From contig JASANG010002661.1 of the NCBI GenBank assembly GCA_030248215.1, positions 1 through 64,000 of the forward strand: DNA of 64,000 nucleotides, read 5' to 3'. Each line of letters begins with the position of its first letter. Position 1 is the first letter of the stretch. The DNA is from Enoplolaimus lenunculus (lineage: Eukaryota; Nematoda; Enoplea; Enoplida; Thoracostomopsidae). The notes beneath the pieces are model-generated. The model was not told the origin of the DNA. It searched no databases and saw only the letters and a list, made by a program, of their open reading frames with translations. Position numbers and translations under genes: made by a program. Below are positions 56,884-64,000 of this stretch, piece by piece.

Positions 56884-58249
56884 GTTACACATATATATAT
56901 GTATATATATGTATCTATCTATATCTAAGCGTTTTAAAACAAAAGATTGTTAAATTTTAGAAAAAACTAATTTAACGTTTAGAAATCTGTTCTCTTTTGA
57001 CCTTCACAATGCAACCGAAACGCTACGTTAACTGTAAGTGGAAGTTTTAAAACAAACAAATTCAAACATTAAATAATTATTTTTGGAACACCGAATGCAA
57101 ACAGCATCTCGCTTCGAGGGGGCAGAAGGCGCACCCATTTTCCATACCGAATGCATTTGTGTCAGGAAGCATACTACGCTGCTGAACAAACATTAATGAT
57201 TTGCTGAATCTATCTGAAAAAACTAATGTTTTATGCTCTTCTTATCCTATCAACTTCCTCCCAATCGAAATGCTTCGGTACGCCACTGAATGCAGGTATT
57301 GGACACTGCTGTGTACTGACAGCAAATAAAATACTTGCCTGAAGCTAAACAAAGTTTGCAAAAAGTTTACGGGACAACTTCCTGTTTGACATACGATTTC
57401 AAGCTCGTTTTTGCTAATTTTGGCATTTAAATTTGAATAGTTTAAACTTTCACTATTTTAAAACAAAAAACGTTAAATTAACTTTTGTTCAAAAATTTTA
57501 CCTTTCGGCTTTTTGTTGTATGTAATTATAGAATATGAAAAATGTCACTACTAAAATAATGGAAACTTCCAGCAAAACTGGTACCAGAGATGGGATTTTT
57601 AATTTTTGCCAGAGTCTTAGTCAGACCTCCGGTTGTACCCCGACTTGAAGCACTTCTTTATTTATATAAGTATTACAATGTCGTTCGAAATCGTTAATTG
57701 AAAATTGTGCGTAAATTTAAACTAAACCCTGGGGTTGCTCCAACGAACTTCACAGTAAAATTTTGTTTGATACTACGTAGCGACACCAAGTTTCTATTGC
57801 GTGGTTCACATTAATTTGTGTTCGCGAAGCGGAAATTCTCACCGAATGTTTACTACAACTTTTGAGTGTTGGTTAAAATTTGATTTTTTCGTAATTTATA
57901 AATACAAAACGACAAAGCCTTAAAAGCCCAAAACCTGTAACTGTAGTTGTGTTTTACACGAATTTTAGCACTTTTCGTTTATTGATTCGAAATATACTGT
58001 TGCTGTAGTTGGCACATTTGATCGTAGCATTTGTAGTTGTTCTGAATTGCAATAACTATTGCTAAACAAAAGCTATCCAAATTTTTGTTACACCCTTTCT
58101 ATTAATATAATATTGTCCGTGAAGATAGTAAACTTTCTCGTGCGGCGCTGTTGCTCTATTCATCAAATCAGGTATTAAATTTACGTGGTTGAAAGTATAT
58201 AGTGGAACCTCAAACAACGGCCTCGAGCAAATCGCGATTGACTTGCATT

Positions 58250-60920
58250 CACCTTCGAAACATCGGATAAAGTTACCTTCAGACCATCAATCCAAAACCA
58301 CGAGCACTGTCAATGAGTGATCGATTCAATCAAATATTTGTCCGATGTACCGTGGCCGGTAACATTTGTCGGCGACTACGACCTTCTTGATATTGATTGG
58401 CTACTCATTCTTGGCGTGATATCAAACTATACGACACGTTTATGAGTGGCATGGAATGAAGCCGGACCGGAACAACTGGTAACATTCCAACTTGGTAAAG
58501 AAATATCTTAGATCTTACCTTAACATCTTCTGCTTTAAATGTGCCCTCCGTGAAATGAAGAGAATTTTTCAAATTCTGACCATTGTTCTATAGATTTTTC
58601 TATTACTGAAAATTTTTCTGATGATTCAATGAAACAACACTTTTCGTTACTTTCAAAAAACCAAATTTTTCTGTTATTTACATCTTGCAAACCTCGATCG
58701 GGATAGGGTGCTCCATAGTACTTTTTCGGTGCTCGATAAATGTAATTGTTTTACAAAATAATGTGTGCGGTATGTCTGCTTTTTGTACCGAGGAAAAGGA
58801 ATGCCCTAACGTTGATGCCTAACTATCCATCATATATTAAGATACTATTATGTCAGAAAAACAAGTTAGAGAAAAATGTAAACTCACCAAAAAATTTCAC
58901 AGAATGTACGTTACTCAGTCAACAATGTTCCAACACAGATTTCAAGTTTCGGCAAAATCAAGAGCACAAGATGTTAAATGCTGGAAACCAAAATAAACAT
59001 TTCAAATACGTTAATAATAAGTGTTTTGGTCGAAGCAATGTTAGTGCTTTAAAAACAAAATAAGATTAACTTGTTACTGATAATGTCGTGTACGTCGTAA
59101 TTTATTGGTAAACGCCTTTGCCAGCGTTTTTATTGAGGATGATGGCAGCAGCCCGTTGCAAACGCGGAACCTTTTTGTAATGTTAGCTTATCTTGGATTG
59201 TATTTACTCCGACCATCGTGCGTAAATTTATAGACGATTTGAAAAATAAACATAGTCACTCACCCGATGGGTTCCCTCTATTTTTCTTCAAACAACTAAA
59301 AGCTGTTATCTGTTTTCCGTTGGCTCACATCTGTGAACAATCCTTTATATGCGGCTGTTTACCCAAAACTTGGTCCCGTGCTGGTGTAGTTAGTAGCTAT
59401 TTTAAATAAAGGAATATCAAGCGACCCGCTAAATTACTGGTCATTTTCCTTCACATCCAACTGCTGCAAAATTATGGAATCCATTGTCAACGAGGAATTA
59501 TTAGGATACCTGGTTTCAAGAATTTTTTGCGAAACGCTCAACTTGTACCCGACTTTTATAATGTTTTGATGACTGGTCTGTATCACTTGACTTCGAAAAT
59601 TCAATCTATGTTGTTTATATTCTTAGGAAATTCAATCGATGTTGTTTATATTGACTTTGCCAAAGCATTTGACACAGCTTCGCATAAAACAATTAATGGA
59701 TAAGCTAGCCGCTTTTAATATAAGTAACTGTTCAGAACTGTGGATGGAACGATTGTTGAGTGATAGCAAGCTTCAAGTTTCGGCAAAATCAACAGCACAA
59801 GATGTTAAATGCTGGAAACCAAAATAAACATTTCAAATACGTTAATAATAAGTGTTTTGGTCGAAGCAATGTTAGTGCTTTAAAAACAAAATAAGATTAA
59901 CTTGTTACTGATAATGTCGTGTACGTCGTAATTTATTGGTAAACGCCTTTGCCAGCGTTTTTATTGAGGATGATGGCAGCAGCCCGTTGCAAACGCGGAA
60001 CCTTTTTGTAATGTTAGCTTATCTTGGATTGTATTTACTCCGACCATCGTGCGTAAATTTATAGACGATTTGAAAAATAAACATAGTCACTCACCCGATG
60101 GGTTCCCTCTATTTTTCTTCAAACAACTAAAAGCTGTTATCTGTTTTCCGTTGGCTCACATCTGTGAACAATCCTTTATATGCGGCTGTTTACCCAAAAC
60201 TTGGTCCCGTGCTGGTGTAGTTAGTAGCTATTTTAAATAAAGGAATATCAAGCGACCCGCTAAATTACTGGTCATTTTCCTTCACATCCAACTGCTGCAA
60301 AATTATGGAATCCATTGTCAACGAGGAATTATTAGAATACCTGGTTTCAAGAATTTTTTGCGAAACGCTCAACTTGTACCCGACTTTTATAATGTTTTGA
60401 TGACTGGTCTGTATCACTTGACTTAGAAAATTCAATCTATGTTGTTTATATTCTTAGGAAATTCAATCGATGTTGTTTATATTGACTTTGCCAAAGCATT
60501 TGACACAGCTTCGCATAAAACAATTAATGGATAAGCTAGCCGCTTTTAATATAAGTAACTGTTCAGAACTGTGGATGGAACGATTGTTGAGTGATAGCAA
60601 GTTTCGTGTGAAAGTGAACGTGTCCTTTTCAAACCACCGGTTGTTTTTTGAATGAAACTCGAAAAAAGAAAGTGTTGAACAATTTTTAAAGCATTCATTT
60701 TGTTTCACAGCAGTTAAAATATGGCGCTCGCTCTCACAGTTCGTGTCAGATAAACCCCTCGTGACGGCACGGAGCGTAAGATCATCTAAATTTCTTTTAA
60801 AACAGGTATACACAAAAACATACCTTCATTTTATGATTGAAACTGGTTACTTGTCATTTGTGGATCAACTTCTTCCTCCAGCGCTCAATAGAATTTACCA
60901 AGTTAGATATAAGTAGGATA
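58250..60920 (+). mobile_element. Old, rearranged LINE (CR1/L2- or Jockey-like) with internal duplication and deletion
   Basis: Reverse-transcriptase pieces in the plus strand: HFKYVNNKCFGRSNVSALK near 58995-59060; SPDGFPLFFFKQLK...GCLPKTWSRAGVV at 59262-59385; VVYIDFAKAFDTASHKTINGK from about 59643 (RT motif with the first catalytic Asp); then a 3'-terminal stretch VKIWRSLSQFVSDKPLVTA.SVRSSKF near 60713-60800. Several frameshifts and stops separate them, and the YADD region is missing, so the element is dead. The part upstream of 58750 is assigned with less certainty. Older than the 24-27 kb LINE. Confidence 0.8.
58941..60602. repeat. 831-bp tandem duplication within the LINE
   Basis: 58941-59771 and 59772-60602 are head-to-tail copies starting ttcaagtttcggcaaaatca and ending gttgagtgatagcaag. 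I noticed only about three differences, so the duplication is much younger than the LINE it copies. Confidence 0.93.
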
Positions 60921-61611
60921 TGTCCTTTTTATAGCTTTACCTTTATTTGGGTATATTGCACTCATTCAATGATTATGACAACTTAGGCTTTACTAATATT
61001 AAATGTTTATCTTCTCGGGCTTTCGATAAAAATAAACTTCTTGTCTTGTCAATGTAACACAAGGCTAACTCAACATGGTTAAGCTGCAATTCTAAGTTGG
61101 TAAAAATTCAAATTTTTACAGCTGCTTTCAACATCTTTACCCACAAGTATATCTACCCACATCAAAAAAGTTTTACTGGGCACACGCTTACTCGCGGGTC
61201 TCCAGACCCACTGTCTACCAGTTTGCAGTCCCCATACTTAACATAACAGGGCCCAGAAACACTTTCCAGTAACCTTTTCAGCGCCATCTTTCGATGAAGT
61301 ATTAATACATCGGCTTCTCACCTTTGAGAATATGATACAACACAGTGTTTATACGATCGAGTTTTAATTTTATAATCGCATTAAAACAACGGGGCAAGAA
61401 ATTGAAATGATACTTTTCGCTGAACGTTCAGATTTAAAAGCAAAGTGTTTACTTTAGTCTCCCTTTGAATTGGCATATGCGTGCCGTTTGTACTTCATTG
61501 CTAGTCCTATATGTGTGTTAAGTCGAACGCCGCCGTTCTGGAGCTCGTGAAGCCCCGTCTATACCAGTCAGACTGATGGGTCAAATCCTGTTAAAGCGAA
61601 ACTTCCTATAA

Positions 61612-62028
61612 TTGTGCAACGCTTTCTGCAATTTCGGAACGTTAAGGACAAAGAGAACGACATCTAATGAAAAGTGTGCGAAAAGCTTGCGTGCAATTTA
61701 CAAACGTCTCAGAGAAAAATTCTACCCGAACCGGAGTTCGATTTTGTTGCCGAACCGAAGGATGCACTCTGGGTCGATATTCTCAAATGTACACAGGTTC
61801 TTGTCGCCAGTGGGCGATAAGTTTTCCCACTGACAAACTCTTGTATTTGCAAACGTAAAAATTGGTGCACAAATCAGATACAAAAAATGTGCTAAATTTC
61901 TAACCAAAACCGATTCGACAGAACCTATCAACAGCTGGCGACAGATGCTACACACACTTGAGAATACTGGACGTAGTTGTACCTCGATGCTTAGCCGATC
62001 GTTTGATTTTTCCACTCTTTACCGGGTA
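61612..62028 (+). CDS. Candidate exon of an unrecognised gene, with an in-frame TGA
   Basis: One frame is open from 61612 to a good donor (CGG, then gtaagt, at about 62028) except for a TGA at 61831-61833. The part after the TGA reads QTLVFANVKIG...PINSWRQMLHTLENTGRSC...SFDFSTLYR, about 65 codons. No start ATG is seen and no domain is recognised. The other two plus frames and a minus frame are also fairly open here, which lowers confidence. It could be the first exon of a gene running off the right edge, or chance. Confidence 0.2.
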
Positions 62029-62422
62029 AGTACTATCTTAGAAAGAATTTTTGAATAATTTAGTATCCCCATTCGCGATATCTATATATATAACACCGAT
62101 ATCAGTTCCGATCTTTCATTTCAACCGCGAGACTTTACGTTTCAAGTTTCGTGATAAATTTGTCATTTATTTCTACGGTATACACATATTTACATACTTT
62201 TAATATATGAATATGTACAGGTCAATTTTATACACTGAACATATGTTGTTATACTGTACCGGTGGCAGAAGACGGACATTTCTCATTTATTTGCGTGTTA
62301 TATTTGAAAAGTTCAAGCTTCACCGGTATTTTGATTATTTGGTTTCTTGTAGATTTTGAACCAGAGAATGGTAGAGATTAGAAATTTAGAACATTTTTCG
62401 CATTTGATTTTTTCTACTTCCC

Positions 62423-62584
62423 GGCCCGTAGCCAACGGGGAGCCAGGGGTGGCGCCCCCCCCCCTGGAAAAATTTGGCCCCTCCTGGAAAATTTTCAACC
62501 TTGCCTGTAAGATATTAAAAACCCTTGAATGTCCATCCTGGGAAAATTTTAGCCCCCCAAGCAGCGTAAGCGGACTACGGGCCT
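62423..62584. mobile_element. MITE with GGCCCGTAGCC ends, copy 2
   Basis: Starts cggcccgtagccaacgggg and ends agcggactacgggcc. Subterminal C-run tract; the interior matches copy 1 (46952-47118) in opposite orientation. Confidence 0.8.
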
Positions 62585-63339
62585 AGCTACTTCTCTGCTA
62601 ATTTTGAGAACCGTAGTTGACCGCGTTCGTCAGTTTGAAAACTTATCGCTAACTGGTGATTGGTGCTGTACGCTTTCAAAAATACGGTCCAAGTTTTTAA
62701 CGTCTCTTGTTCTGGCTCGCATCAATAGAACAACACGTATGCCAGCTTTAGATAAGATCAGTAGGGAACTTTAGAGCTTTCAACGAACCAGCTAGAAAAG
62801 CAGGCGACCGGTTGATTCGAACAACTTACCGTTCTCATAACGTTACATACTTACTTTAAATACTGGGTACAAGCATATTTCACATGCTTACAATGTTAAT
62901 AGGGCCAGGAAATGTTGCTATTTCCACGAGAAATCCGCAAACATTCATGTTCACACTGGATTTTAGTAATAAAACGTAATACCCGGATCATTTATGTGCT
63001 CCCTAATTGAAATTGGGACGGTCCCTCTCTTAGGGCGTCCCACCGTTCTCGATAAGGGGCGTATTCAATTTACAGCAACATTCAAAGTGTTGACATGTGC
63101 TATTAATGTTGTGAACTCTTGACCCCTGCAATAGTAAACTGCAGCAAACACACTAGTTGACGAACGGTGTTTTCCGTTGTGAAAATACTGAAATTTAATC
63201 TGTCGTCTAAATCTACGTTCTCAAATTTAGTTCCAAAATTTAAACAAAATCGTTATCTTTTACGGCAACGCTTTTACAGAAAATGGCCGGACTTTGAATG
63301 TTCTAACCCGGCTTGTGAAAAATCTGAAGCGTTGTGCTT

Positions 63340-63650
63340 TTCCTTGTCATAAGTTGAGTGTGCTTGGGTACGACGGTTTTTAGTTCTGAGTTCTTGCAGC
63401 TGAAAACGAAGTGCGTTCTTACGAGGTTGTGATCCGATAAGCCATGAACGACAGATTATCTGCTGAGGTTTCCAGTTTAAAAGTCTTATAACAACCTCAA
63501 CGTGATACACATTAGTTTTAGGTCTTCCATGATTTTTACTGCTGCTGCATATGAACGTACTGCATACGCATCAGTGCTTCTTTAATCGATGTGCATCAGC
63601 ATGAGGATTATTTTGCCTTTGTTTCCATGCATTCGCATGTCACATTCTTT
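63340..63650 (-). repeat. Further copy of the SINE-like family of 15240-16015
   Basis: Shares acctcaacgtgatacacatt, gctgctgcatatgaa, gatgtgcatcagcatgagg and tgcattcgcatgtcacatt with the 15440-16015 copies, in the same order. Confidence 0.65.
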
Positions 63651-64000
63651 AGTTTTTTTAGTTCTCCAGCATTTCAAACTTGCTACTTGTGAGGCTTTAT
63701 GGTTTTGAAACAATTATACACGCTGGAAGGTAGAGGGGCAGATAGGGTTCAACTTCGCAAAAAAGCAAATATTTTAATCACTTGTCGCTCCTGAATGACT
63801 GCGTAGCTCATACAGAATATGTCAGATTTTCATGCTGTTTTCCTTCACGCATGGTACGAATTTAGGTAGCGTTATACTCCTCGGACGCCGCCGAACGCCA
63901 ACAAATAGATTTTGCTTATATTTTTTAGCAAAGTAATCCGGCGCACGGCGGCTGTCCGGCACTGTAAAATACAGCGCTTCCCTAAAAGTTTACGGTATAC

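Larger units (their letters stand above)
46922..58249. other. Gene-poor region downstream of CDK20
   Basis: No gene recognised. Identified pieces are listed separately (46952-47118, 48733-48917, 49364-49538, 52600-52790, 55558-56883). 47180-48650, 49540-52590, 52800-55500 and 56890-58250 show short open frames without recognisable domains. A 3'-end fragment of the GTGACCCGAATAAG family lies at about 47140-47175. 53880-54030 is C-rich. Confidence 0.55.
60921..64000. other. Region right of the LINE, no recognised gene
   Basis: 61130-61230 resembles the ttacccgcgggt family. One candidate exon lies at 61612-62028. A MITE is at 62423-62584. 63340-63650 repeats the SINE-like family of 15240-16015. 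63868-63985 has the cggacgccgcc / ggcggctgtcc motifs of the GTGGCGCTATA family. The rest shows nothing clear. Confidence 0.5.

Overview
This is a window of AT-rich, intron-containing animal nuclear DNA. It holds four protein-coding genes that I could reconstruct exon by exon, plus a dense load of short DNA transposons, two LINEs and tandem repeats. Spliced orthologues of DNAJC21, DNAJC16 and CDK20 with animal-like lengths, together with several families of palindromic MITEs and hAT-like elements, suggest an invertebrate metazoan. A tunicate or another invertebrate deuterostome would fit, but the sequence does not prove the clade.

Layout. 1-2500: no gene; a long hairpin, a 120-bp tandem duplication and a hAT-like MITE. 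2523-5977 (-): an FDXACB1-like gene with an N-terminal BMT5-type Rossmann domain and a C-terminal FDX-ACB domain. 5978-8609: intergenic, with two DNA-transposon relics. 8610-13290 (-): DNAJC21, nine exons, 533 aa. 13291-16861: the gap between two divergent J-protein genes, filled with tRNA-related repeat units. 16862-33523 (+): DNAJC16, 15 exons, 824 aa. Its introns carry at least six identifiable repeats, including an 18-bp minisatellite split by a 3.6-kb LINE lying antisense in intron 9. 33524-41189: intergenic, with three copies of a 420-bp MITE. 41190-46921 (+): CDK20, nine exons, 313 aa, with a degenerate second copy of exon 3. 46922-64000: no gene that I recognise; MITEs, nested hAT-like elements, an old LINE with an 831-bp tandem duplication, and one unplaced candidate exon near 61.6-62.0 kb.

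How the genes relate. FDXACB1 (RNA modification, by family) and DNAJC21 (60S ribosome maturation) are adjacent on the minus strand. DNAJC21 and DNAJC16 (ER J-protein) are head to head. CDK20 is a cell-cycle and cilium kinase. I see no operon and no obvious shared pathway beyond the two J-proteins and a possible ribosome theme. Splice sites of DNAJC21, DNAJC16 and CDK20 were placed by hand from reading phase, GT/AG (one GC/AG) signals and remembered family sequence. The phases close in all three, so those models are strong. The FDXACB1 model is incomplete.
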